From assembly GCF_010015475.1 (NCBI RefSeq), contig NZ_SSNI01000025.1, forward strand, positions 24,879-88,878: a stretch of DNA of 64,000 nucleotides, read 5' to 3'. Origin of the DNA: Pontibacter pamirensis. GTDB lineage: Bacteria; Bacteroidota; Bacteroidia; Cytophagales; Hymenobacteraceae. Positions 51,078 to 60,200 of this stretch are shown here, in pieces. How positions within the stretch are numbered: the first letter of the stretch is position 1; every line of letters starts with the position of its first letter. Under the pieces are notes generated by a model that saw nothing but the letters and a program-made list of their open reading frames with translations, was not told the DNA's origin and made no database searches. Both the position numbers and the translations under genes were made by a program.

Positions 51078-54000
51078 TTAGAAGTCGTAGCCCAGGGTGA
51101 TGTAGAATTTAGGACCTGTACGGTGATCTTCCGCCTCTCCCCATGCTACGTCGAGCTTTCCATAAACTCCTAACACCGTAGTGCGCGCACCCACGCCATA
51201 CCCTACCAGGAACGGGTTTCGGTAGTTGATAACTTCAATCTCAAAATTATCACGCTCAGTCGGGCTGATAACACCACCAATCACACGGGTGTTGATGGAG
51301 TTGTTACCTGAGAAAGGGTTATCACCATTATAGGCAGAACCCGCATCAGCAAAGCCTACCAACTGCAGGTTGCGGAAAAAGCCTGAAGCAATCGGCCCGT
51401 TGTACAGGTATTGCACAATAGGCACCCGCAACTCTGCATTGGCCAGCAGGTGGCGGTTACCACTGCGCACATTAAAGTTGAAGCCGCGCAACGGTGTTAT
51501 GTACTCCAGGTAAAACAAGTCTGCAGGTGAGCTGATTTCTACGTCATTTAATTCAGCGCTTTCATCTTCATCTGCCAGCAGCCAGTTATCCATTCCCCCA
51601 ATCAGGAACTGCTTGGTAGAGTTACCGAAGAAAGCCCCATAACTGATGCGCGTGGCAAAAACAATCTGCCTGTGAATTTTAAGGTAATTTCTGAAATCAA
51701 CATACAACTTACTGAAATTACCCTGTGAGCCTTCAAGACCCTTCAGCGATAGCAGGCCTACCTTCAGACGAGTGCCCTCCAGCATATTGATACCGGTTCT
51801 TACGCTGTTGTCGTACACCATCTCCACATTACCGCCCCAGAGATTCTCCAGGGTATCCGGCACAAAGAAGTCGCTTAAGTAGGTGAAGCGGGTGCTTACC
51901 AGTTTCGGCATAACACGTATGCTGGTGCTGTGGCTGAGCGGGTATTCTATGACTGGGGATACTTCGTTTTTCGCAAAGCGCACTTCCGAGCCAGGTGAAT
52001 TCAAAAGGCCTCCTACTAAGGTTTTGCGCTCAAACTGAACGCCTATATCTACACGGTTCTTCAGGTTCATGTACTCTGCCCAGAAGTTACTCGTTTCCAA
52101 ATCGGTACGCAGGAAGGCTGTACCCCGGATGTGGTGGTTTTCGAAGAGGTCGCTCATATTTACGCCGGCTACAAAACCAAAGCCCAGCAGTGGATCGGCG
52201 TGCACCGACGTCACGATTTCCTGCACACTGAAGCGCAGGTCATAGTCCAGCGGTCCCAGCATCTGGAAAGGCCTGGCAGCAGTGGCCCTGCGTACAGGGG
52301 CCTGTGTTCTCACCTCCGGCTCCACCTCCTCAGCAGCTTCGTTTTCAAACTCGTAGTTATCGATGTCTACTTCGCCTGTTTTGCGACTTGGGCTACTTCT
52401 CCTTGTAATAGTATTGTTATCCTCCTCTACCAGTTTACGCACATTAGACGCCGCATTCTGGGCTGTACGGGCACGGGTTTCCAGAATAATCTGCCGCGAT
52501 GTTTTAGGCAGCTCTGCCAGCGAGGTAGGTGTGAAGTTCGGTAACAGGTACACGAAGTTACGTGACTCATCTTTGGCAACCACAGCCAGCACGTTTGCCG
52601 AAGGCTCATAATCATACTCCTCTATACCCTGTATGAAGTTTGTAACCGGGCTACTGGCACCTGTAGTGAGGTCGTAGCGGTAAAGGCTACGGATACCGCT
52701 TTGCTCACTCAAGTATATCAGGTTGCCATCCTGGGTTGCCTTTGGCTGTAGTTCACTGGCAATAGATGTTGTCAGCTGCCGGATATCGGCATCAGGGCCT
52801 TGCTGCTGCAGCAGGAAAATATCGTAGTTGTTTACCACGCCGCCGAAGCTGGGAGAAGCTGCATTGCCTGTTGTATCCACCCATCGGTTGGAACTGAAGG
52901 CTATCCCCGCATTGTTTCGGAGGAAAACAGGACCCAGGTCATCAAAAATATCGTTTGTTAGCTGCTGCTGCAGGCGGCCATTGGCACGTAGCAGAAACAG
53001 GTCTGTCTGGCCGTTGCGGACAGCGCTTACCACTATGTTCTGCCCGTCCTCGGAGTAGCTCATGCTGCGCACCTGCGAGAATGGCTCCAGCACAGTGCCC
53101 TGAGTTGTCAGATTCTCCACGAAAGGAATAAGCGAGAAGCGATCACGGGCATCTACTTGGCGCAGCATCATCTTACCCCGCCGGGCCTCTATAAAACCGA
53201 GTTGCGTGTTAGAGCGCCATGCCAGCACCGGAGTTTTGTAATCTACCTTCTGGTCTCTGCTCTTGTAGCCGGCGCGCCATACTATGCGGTCTTTACCGGT
53301 ACGAACATCCTGCACAAATATTTTAAAGATGCCGTTGTCGTTTTTCACATACGCCAGCAGGGTCCCGTTCGGGTTCAGCACCGGCTCCCCGTAATAATGG
53401 CCTTCTTTGTTCTTTTTGAACAGCTTTTTATCGTCCTGCAACGTCACCAACTCGCCGCCTGCACCCGTGTTTATCTGCACGTAGTAGTTGTACCAATCCT
53501 GCAGAAAGCGGTTGTAAGGGATGTTAAGGCTACTGGTTATTCCTATTTCCACATCACGGGTGATGCGGGTGAGGTTCAGGATATTTTGAATGGCTGTATA
53601 GCCGTAGCGCTCAGCGATATAATTCCAGACAGACTGCCCGGTAAGCTCCGGGTTAATGGCGAAGAGTTTCTCTGGGCGGCGCCTATCCTGCTGCTGCTTT
53701 TGCAGCATGTTGCGCATGTAGTTATCCATCTCGATGCTCCAGCCCTCGGCCGTGTAGGCGGCTACTCCGCTGATGAACCACTCCGGCAGGCGCAGCAGGT
53801 AACTACTCTGCAGGGCCTCCTTCAGACTGCCGCCATACATCATGTCGTTCATCAGCAGCTCCGTCAGCTCATAACTCAGGTCGGTCTTGAATTCTGTCTG
53901 GGTTCCTTCGTAGGCCAGCTCTATTTTGCTCTTCATAAAGAGTGTTTCACCACCGGTCTGGTATTGGTCGCTGTTCAGGCCGATGTTGCTCTGGAGCAGG

Positions 54001-54293
54001 TCTGTAGGGGAGTTATACAGGATCAGCGTGATTTTAGAGTAAGGGTAATAGCCAATGAGGCTGGTAACCCGCCGTAACTCTTTCTCGGCATACTCAGCAG
54101 CATTTTTGGCCGCCTCCTGCCCGCCCTGGTAGAAGTAGACGTTAAAGTTCTGTGTGCTGTAGAGCTTCCAGTCGAAATTCTTGTATTGAATCCGGCTTTT
54201 ACCGAAGGGGTCGCGGTTTGGCTGCGCCTGCAGGGTATGCCCCATCCATGAGCAGAACACAAACAGCAACAAAAGCCTTGTAGAAAAACGCAT
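51078..54293 (-). CDS. Large secreted protein: peptidase-MA-like domain, beta propeller, outer-membrane barrel
   Basis: This 1071-residue protein has a signal peptide (MRFSTRLLLLFVFCSWMGHT, then LQAQ). Residues of about 30-270 resemble peptidase-MA domains (KNFDWKLYSTQNFNVYFYQG), a central part of about 280-600 has TolB/WD40-like strands (EPVLNPNGTLLAYVKNDNGI, SYSEDGQNIVVSAVRNGQTD), and the C-terminal 400 residues look like a BamA/surface-antigen barrel ending YITLGYDF with terminal Phe. Bacteroidota annotations often call it a TolB-like translocation protein. The metallopeptidase motifs are lost: the HExxH site reads ELTELLMND and the third ligand site reads PEWFISGVAAY. A scaffold role at the outer membrane is likely. 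Confidence 0.78.
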   Translation of the reverse strand: MRFSTRLLLLFVFCSWMGHTLQAQPNRDPFGKSRIQYKNFDWKLYSTQNFNVYFYQGGQEAAKNAAEYAEKELRRVTSLIGYYPYSKITLILYNSPTDLLQSNIGLNSDQYQTGGETLFMKSKIELAYEGTQTEFKTDLSYELTELLMNDMMYGGSLKEALQSSYLLRLPEWFISGVAAYTAEGWSIEMDNYMRNMLQKQQQDRRRPEKLFAINPELTGQSVWNYIAERYGYTAIQNILNLTRITRDVEIGITSSLNIPYNRFLQDWYNYYVQINTGAGGELVTLQDDKKLFKKNKEGHYYGEPVLNPNGTLLAYVKNDNGIFKIFVQDVRTGKDRIVWRAGYKSRDQKVDYKTPVLAWRSNTQLGFIEARRGKMMLRQVDARDRFSLIPFVENLTTQGTVLEPFSQVRSMSYSEDGQNIVVSAVRNGQTDLFLLRANGRLQQQLTNDIFDDLGPVFLRNNAGIAFSSNRWVDTTGNAASPSFGGVVNNYDIFLLQQQGPDADIRQLTTSIASELQPKATQDGNLIYLSEQSGIRSLYRYDLTTGASSPVTNFIQGIEEYDYEPSANVLAVVAKDESRNFVYLLPNFTPTSLAELPKTSRQIILETRARTAQNAASNVRKLVEEDNNTITRRSSPSRKTGEVDIDNYEFENEAAEEVEPEVRTQAPVRRATAARPFQMLGPLDYDLRFSVQEIVTSVHADPLLGFGFVAGVNMSDLFENHHIRGTAFLRTDLETSNFWAEYMNLKNRVDIGVQFERKTLVGGLLNSPGSEVRFAKNEVSPVIEYPLSHSTSIRVMPKLVSTRFTYLSDFFVPDTLENLWGGNVEMVYDNSVRTGINMLEGTRLKVGLLSLKGLEGSQGNFSKLYVDFRNYLKIHRQIVFATRISYGAFFGNSTKQFLIGGMDNWLLADEDESAELNDVEISSPADLFYLEYITPLRGFNFNVRSGNRHLLANAELRVPIVQYLYNGPIASGFFRNLQLVGFADAGSAYNGDNPFSGNNSINTRVIGGVISPTERDNFEIEVINYRNPFLVGYGVGARTTVLGVYGKLDVAWGEAEDHRTGPKFYITLGYDF

Positions 54294-54312
54294 GCGCTTA
54301 AAGTTGATGGTT

Positions 54313-55386
54313 TTAGTGTTTTATATAGTCGTAATATAACGATAAATAACGTGATATTCGTATATCTGGCATCACATCGCCCTCTCCGGCCAGCGCTGCT
54401 GCAAATTGTTGCGCCAGGTAAGGCGCCATCTGCACACCTTTAGAGCCCATACCGTTAAACACACTTAATTGCGGGTACTGCGGGTGCCTGCCTGCCAGCG
54501 GTTTACGGTCGCGAACGGCAGGCCGTATGCCTGCCTGGTGGTGAATCATGGTAAAGTGCTGTGAAGTAATCTGGCTAAAGCGCTCAGCGAGTTCCTGCTG
54601 CCCTTCCGGGCTTGGCTGCTCGTCCGGCTGCCGCCAGTTATAGGTGGCGCCAACCTTGAACCGGCTTCCTCCTACCGGAACAACGTAAACACCTTTGTTA
54701 TAGATGCATTCCGGGTTAAAATTCTCTGCCTCCACTTCCAGCACCTCTCCTTTAGTAGGCTGAATGGGCAACCATTTAAACCAGGGATTGTTTATGACCT
54801 GAAACCCCTCACAAAAAACCAGGTGGTCAGCTTCTTCTTCCTTATACTTCACACCTTGCTCCGTAAGTTGCAGTTCATCCATTTCAAACCGCTCCGGTAG
54901 CAGCAGCCCCTGCATCAGTAGTTCCTTTGTGAGTAGGTCCAGCATGTCCTCTACCAGCAGGTTGCCGCCCCTGCCAATCAGGATGCCGCCATAAGGGTCT
55001 TTCACAGAGGGCTGGCCGATGCTTTGTGTGTGGGTAGCCAGGATGAAATCATTCCAGCCTTCACTGGCGCTTTTGGCCATCCAGGTATTCTGTTCCTCTA
55101 TGGAAGAGAAGATTTTATAGATAGGCTTGTGTATAAAGAGCTCCCGCCCGAAATGAGCTTCCAGTTCATCGTAAAAAGCATCTGCGGCAGGTATAAATTC
55201 ATCCGCCAGCCATGATTTAGCAAAGCGCTTACCGGCAATGGGGTTCAGCAAACCGGCGGCTACCCGTGAGGCGCCGCTGGGCCTTGGCTCATCAATCACC
55301 AACACCCGATGGCCGCGCTTGCGTAAGGTATAGCTTAGGATGGCTCCGGCCAAGCCATGCCCTACTATGATAAAATCGTATTTCAT
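54313..55386 (-). CDS. FAD-dependent oxidoreductase, DAO family
   Basis: The 357-residue protein has the N-terminal dinucleotide fold YDFIIVGHGLAGAILSYTLR (GxGxxG), then SRVAAGLLNPIAGKRF and the C-terminal GIRPAVRDRKPLAGRHPQYP with a final VFNGMGSKGVQMAPYLAQQF. This fits D-amino acid or glycine oxidase (ThiO)-like DAO proteins, and also the C-terminal domain of MnmC. No thi genes adjoin it, so the substrate is unknown. It is divergent from the MBL-fold gene and lies 19 bases upstream of the large barrel gene on the same strand. Confidence 0.85.
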   Translation of the reverse strand: MKYDFIIVGHGLAGAILSYTLRKRGHRVLVIDEPRPSGASRVAAGLLNPIAGKRFAKSWLADEFIPAADAFYDELEAHFGRELFIHKPIYKIFSSIEEQNTWMAKSASEGWNDFILATHTQSIGQPSVKDPYGGILIGRGGNLLVEDMLDLLTKELLMQGLLLPERFEMDELQLTEQGVKYKEEEADHLVFCEGFQVINNPWFKWLPIQPTKGEVLEVEAENFNPECIYNKGVYVVPVGGSRFKVGATYNWRQPDEQPSPEGQQELAERFSQITSQHFTMIHHQAGIRPAVRDRKPLAGRHPQYPQLSVFNGMGSKGVQMAPYLAQQFAAALAGEGDVMPDIRISRYLSLYYDYIKH

Positions 55387-55436
55387 CAGGGCAAGTTACG
55401 AGATGTACAGGTGAAATTTGTAACTTAGAAGCCTAT

Positions 55437-55470
55437 TTTGCACTTGCCCCTGGCGCTTGTTTTAATTTTG
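55437..55470 (+). promoter_or_regulatory. Promoter of the MBL-fold/pssA/purS genes
   Basis: TTTG at 55437-55440 and TAATTTTG at 55463-55470 are 22 bases apart, within the accepted range for Bacteroidota promoters. Transcription would start near 55476, about 35 bases before the ATG at 55512. Confidence 0.65.
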
Positions 55471-55511
55471 TTTTGCAGCCGCAAGGGTGAATTTTTGATA
55501 CGCTCTAAACC

Positions 55512-56156
55512 ATGAGAACTATGAAAGTTACCTGCCTTACTTTTAATCCATTCCAGGAAAACACCTATATCCTGCACGACGACACAAACGAATGTGTGGT
55601 AATTGACCCGGGCTGTTACGAGAAACAGGAGCGCGAGCAGCTGAAGAATTATATTAAAGAGAACGGGCTGAAAGTAGTGCGCCTCTTGAACACGCACTGC
55701 CATATAGACCACGTGCTGGGCAATCAGTTTGTAGCCGATACTTATAAGGTGGGGCTGGAGATTCACCCCGACGATGAGCAGACGCTGCGTGCTATACCAG
55801 CCTACGCCCCTGCCTATGGCTTTCAGATGTACGAGGAGGTGTTGCCAACCGCCTTCCTGAAGGAGGGTGACGTGGTAGGGTTTGGCAAAACGGAACTTCA
55901 GGTGCTGTTCACGCCCGGACATGCGCCGGGGCATGTGGTGTTTTACAACGGTCCCGAAAAAATATGTATCGGAGGCGATGTGCTGTTCCAGAACAGCATT
56001 GGCCGCACCGATTTGCCTGGTGGCAACTTCGACACCCTCATAGCCAGTATAAAGTCAAAACTATTTGCGCTGCCTGATGATGTAACCGTTTACCCTGGCC
56101 ACGGACCGGAAACCACCATCGGACACGAACGAAACAATAACCCCTTTCTGCGGTAG
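55512..56156 (+). CDS. MBL-fold hydrolase, glyoxalase II-like
   Basis: The 214-residue protein starts MKVTCLTFNPFQENTYILHD (or three residues earlier, the ATG at 55512), a common opening for this group. The metal motif is THCHIDHVLGN (His62, His64, Asp66, His67), followed by FTPGHAPGHVVFYN, CIGGDVLFQNSIGRTDLPGG and the late VYPGHGPETTIGHER. It lacks the C-terminal substrate domain of true GloB, so it may be a thioester hydrolase of another substrate. Next come pssA, 26 bases on, and purS. Confidence 0.88.
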   Translation: MRTMKVTCLTFNPFQENTYILHDDTNECVVIDPGCYEKQEREQLKNYIKENGLKVVRLLNTHCHIDHVLGNQFVADTYKVGLEIHPDDEQTLRAIPAYAPAYGFQMYEEVLPTAFLKEGDVVGFGKTELQVLFTPGHAPGHVVFYNGPEKICIGGDVLFQNSIGRTDLPGGNFDTLIASIKSKLFALPDDVTVYPGHGPETTIGHERNNNPFLR

Positions 56157-56182
56157 CCCCGGCGACTGCCACGCACCCTTAT

Positions 56183-56890
56183 ATGATGAAACACATCCCT
56201 AACGCCATTACCTGCCTTAACCTGTTTTCAGGCTGCCTGGCGCTATATTTTGCTTTTCACGGAGAACTAGTTACCGCTGCCTACCTGGTAGGTTTAGCCG
56301 CTGTGTTCGATTACCTGGATGGCATGGTGGCCCGCGTTATGAAAGCTTATTCAGAAATCGGAAAGCAACTGGACTCGCTGGCGGACATGGTGTCGTTTGG
56401 TGTAGTACCCGGCACCATTATGTTTATTCTGCTGCAAAGATCCGAGGCTGCTGTGCTCGGTATACCGATGGATGTGGTGGCTTTCTCTGGTTTTCTGATC
56501 ACAATTTTCTCGGCGCTGCGCCTGGCCAAATTCAATATCGACACCCGCCAGACCACCTCTTTTATCGGATTACCCACACCAGCCTGCACCCTGTTTGTGG
56601 CATCACTGCCGCTCATTCTGGAGCACGGCACCCTAACGCATTCCGAAGTCATCCTGAACCCATGGGTACTGCTGGTGCTTACCGTGCTGCTCTCGTTCCT
56701 GCTGGTGGCTGAGTTGCCTTTGTTTGCCCTTAAGTTCACAAACCTGAGCTGGCAGGACAATTCCCTGCGGTTTATTTTCATAGGTTTGTCGGTTATCTTA
56801 CTGGCTCTTCTTAAATTCGCAGCCATACCACTAATTATAGTGCTGTATGTACTTTTGTCTTTCATCAAAAAAACCTCACACTCATCATGA
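56183..56890 (+). CDS. pssA: CDP-diacylglycerol-serine O-phosphatidyltransferase
   Basis: The 235-residue integral membrane enzyme has the full CDP-alcohol phosphotransferase motif DG-x2-AR-x8-G-x3-D-x3-D in YLDGMVARVMKAYSEIGKQL followed by DSLAD. It makes phosphatidylserine, the precursor of phosphatidylethanolamine. The start IPNAITCLNLFSGCLALYFA and about seven to eight membrane helices fit the family. Its stop overlaps the purS start by four bases (ATGA). Confidence 0.94.
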   Translation: MMKHIPNAITCLNLFSGCLALYFAFHGELVTAAYLVGLAAVFDYLDGMVARVMKAYSEIGKQLDSLADMVSFGVVPGTIMFILLQRSEAAVLGIPMDVVAFSGFLITIFSALRLAKFNIDTRQTTSFIGLPTPACTLFVASLPLILEHGTLTHSEVILNPWVLLVLTVLLSFLLVAELPLFALKFTNLSWQDNSLRFIFIGLSVILLALLKFAAIPLIIVLYVLLSFIKKTSHSS

Positions 56891-57138
56891 AATTTGTTGC
56901 TGAAATTGATATAATGCCTCGTCCGGAACTGTTAGACCCACAAGGCAAAGCCGTATTATTGGGCCTGGAGCATTTAGGCCTAGATCAGGTGGATGACGTG
57001 CGCATTGGTAAGCATATTACCCTGCAGTTAGAAGCAGAAACAGAAGAGATAGCCCGTGAAAAAGTGGAGAAAGCATGCAACAAGCTGTTGGCAAACCTCA
57101 TCATGGAGTCTTTCACTTATGATCTGAAGCAGGCATAG
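56887..57138 (+). CDS. purS: Phosphoribosylformylglycinamidine synthase subunit PurS
   Basis: The 83-residue protein matches PurS: MKFVAEIDIMPRPELLDPQG, then KAVLLGLEHLGLDQVDDVRI with GKHITLQLEA, and a C-terminal NLIMESFTYDLKQA. PurS dimers bridge PurL and PurQ in the split FGAM synthase. This agrees with the separate purQ at 49101. Translation is coupled to pssA by a four-base overlap. Confidence 0.95.
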   Translation: MKFVAEIDIMPRPELLDPQGKAVLLGLEHLGLDQVDDVRIGKHITLQLEAETEEIAREKVEKACNKLLANLIMESFTYDLKQA

Positions 57139-57167
57139 CACATAGCTGATGTACAATAAATTAGCCG

Positions 57168-57175
57168 TATATTTG
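57168..57175 (+). promoter_or_regulatory. -7 element TATATTTG before porU
   Basis: An exact TAnnTTTG match in the gap between purS and porU. No good -33 element is found. The predicted start, near 57181, lies just before a 16-bp hairpin. Confidence 0.6.
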
Positions 57176-57183
57176 TTGATTAA

Positions 57184-57225
57184 ATAACTCATACAGCCGC
57201 ACACTTGTACGGCTGTATGAGTTAT
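57184..57225 (+). promoter_or_regulatory. 16-bp hairpin at the predicted 5' end of the porU mRNA
   Basis: ATAACTCATACAGCCG (57184-57199) is exactly complementary to 57210-57225, with a loop of 10. It is followed by AAAAA, not T, so it is not a standard plus-strand terminator. It could stabilise the porU transcript or control its translation; it may also mark the 3' end of the purS transcript. Confidence 0.5.
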
Positions 57226-57251
57226 AAAAAGTAAGTATACCGGAAATTATC

Positions 57252-60200
57252 ATGTGGATGTGGCCTCCCCGATGGGTTTACGTATGCACGCTTCTATTGC
57301 TGAGCTTACTGACAGTAGCGGCACAGGCTCAAACGTCTGCTACTACTGTTACCTTACAGTGGCAGGGCCAGGCAACAGTACTCCCCACCCGTAGCGCATC
57401 CGGCAAAGTACCTACTTTTGCAGGAGCCTCCCTCGACCCTGTGGAAGGCCTTCCTTATTACCGCCTGCAATTGCCGGGCGCAAATACCCGCAACCTCACA
57501 TTAACAGAAACAGCATACCAGCTTTTCTCTGATGCCGAACAAAAACTCTTCGGCAACTATCTGTTTCCTGCCGAGCCCCAGGTGCTTATAAACTCGGCCA
57601 TACAGCATAAACAGCCGGTAAGCCTCGTTTCCATACTTCCTATCCGCCGCAACCCCGGCAGCAACCAATTGGAAAAGCTGGTCAGCTTTAGCTACACCTA
57701 CACTGCAGAAGAAACTAATACCACCTTTGCCAGCACTGCAGCCACTTCTGGTACCGGCAGCTTTGCCGGTACCTCTGTGCTTAGCTCCGGGGAATGGTAT
57801 AAACTGGCTGTCACGGCATCTGGCATACATAAGATTGATAAAAATGTACTGCAGGAACTGGGTATCAGCACACAAAGTATTGACCCCAGGAAAATTCAGG
57901 TGTATGGTAACGGAGGAGGTATGCTGCCACAGCCTAACAGCAGCGTCCGCCCCGATGACCTGCAGGAGAACGCTATTATGGTGGCCGGTGAGGCGGATGG
58001 CAGGTTTGATGATGCCGATTATGTACTCTTCTATGCCCAAGGGCCACATACCTGGAACTATAAGGCCGCTGAAGAACAGTTCGAACATACCTACAACGTC
58101 TACTCCGACACGGCTTTTTACTTTCTCCGGGTAAACCATACCACCGGGGCCCGCATTGGCTCCCGTGGGCAAACAGCAGGGGCCACACAAACCATCAGCA
58201 CCTACGACGAGCGGCTGTTTTACGAGAAGGACCTGAAGAATATGGTGTACTCGGGCCGGGAATGGTATGGCGAAGAATTCAGCAGCTTTAACGCCTCCCG
58301 TGAGTTTTCCTTTGCCGTTTCTGATGTGGTACCAAACTCCACTGTCAAGCTAACAGCTTTCCTGATGGCGAATTCCCCCGCCAATTCCTCCTTCTCTTTA
58401 CAGTTAAACGGCCAGAACCTGGGCACGCAATCTATCACTAGCCGGGGCACCTATAACTATCACCCGGAAGGCACCAACAGCATTAAAACCTATAGTATCA
58501 ATCAACAGGCTTTGGGCAATGCGACTGATTATAAAGTAAACTTCAATTTTAGCACTGGTGGCAGTTCCACCTCGTTGGGTTATCTCAATTACCTGGAGCT
58601 GAACTATGAGCGACAGCTAAAATTATATGGCGCACAAACCAGTTTCCGGTCTGTGGCAAGTATAGGAGCACCTGTCAGCAATTTTACGATAGCCGAAGCA
58701 CCTGCTGGTACCACTGTCTGGGATGTCACTAACCCCTTGCTGCCTGTGTTACAGGAAATCAGCAACGGCAGCTTTAGCGCCCCCACAGATGAACTGCGGG
58801 AGTTTGTAGTGTTTCAGGGGAATAGCATCACCTCCAAGCCTATAGCAGCAGGCAAGGTAGCTAACCAGAACCTGCATGGCGTAAATACCAACGGAGCGCT
58901 TGACTTCGTAATTGTGGCGCACCCGGATTTTCTGCAGGAAGCAAACAGGCTGGCTGCTCACCGGGCCCAACACAGCAACATGCAGGTGCAGGTGTTTACG
59001 CCTGCTCAAATCTATAATGAGTTTTCTTCCGGGGCACAGGATGTAACAGCCATCCGCGATTTTATGCGCATGGTGCACAGCCGAAGCAGCAAAAGCGGCG
59101 ACGACATCATTTACCTCCTGCTCTTTGGTGACGCTTCCTATGACTATAAAAACCGCATTCGAAACAACACCAACTTTGTGCCGGTGTATGAGTCGCGGGA
59201 GTCGCTGCATCCTATCACCAGTTACTCCTCAGAAGACTACTTCGGCTTTTTAGATGAGGAGGAAGGCGAGTGGGCTGAAAACACATCAGGCGACCACCTG
59301 CTGGACATAGGCATCGGACGATTACCGGTTAAAACAATTGCTGAGGCGGCAACAATGGTTGATAAAATTATGGCTTATGACAGTCCGGCTCACTTTGGCA
59401 AATGGCGCAGCCAGGTTACGTTTGTTTCCGATGACGGAGACTTCAATGAGCACCAGAATGATGCCGAGCATTTGGCCAATTATGTGGAGAGCACATTTCC
59501 TGTTTATCAGCCCAACAAAATTTATCTAGACCTGTACCCGCAACAGGCGGTTGCGAACGGCCAACAGGTGCCAGAAGCCTCTTCTGCCATAGACAAAGCA
59601 GTAGAACAAGGCTCCCTAATCATCAATTATACCGGCCATGGAAACGAAGTTAGCTGGACAGCAGAGCAAATCCTGACGATGCAGCAGATAAACAGCTGGA
59701 AGAACAAAGATAACCTCGCTTTTTTCCTGACTGCCACCTGCGAGTTCGGCCGCTACGACGACCCAGCCAGAGCATCGGGAGCAGAAGTAGCGTTGCTCCA
59801 TGAAGAGGGCGGCGCCATCGGGCTTGTGACAACCACCCGCCCCGTTTACTCCAATGGCAACCGGGTACTGAACCGAAACTTCTTCAAGAACGCTTTTACG
59901 ACCTTAGGCAACCGCATGCCGCGCCTGGGCGACTTGGTGCTTCACACCAAAAACAACAGCATTACAGATAACATCAGTGGCTCTACAGGAGTAAATAACC
60001 GCAACTTCTCACTCTTAAGCGACCCTTCGCTGCAACTGGCATACCCGCAGCTTCAGGCCCAGATTACGAGTATAAATGGCAGCCAGGATGCTACAGATAC
60101 ACTTAAGGCGCTAAGTAAAACCACGCTGAAGGGGCAGATCACCACAAGCGCGGGCTCCATAGCAGCCAACTTTAACGGCGACCTGCGGTTAACAGTTTAT

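Noticed and set aside
53157..54077. Plus-strand frame of 306 codons opposite the large barrel gene
   Set aside because: Composition is unlike a protein (His/Val/Gln-rich shadow), and the minus-strand protein has a signal peptide and domains.
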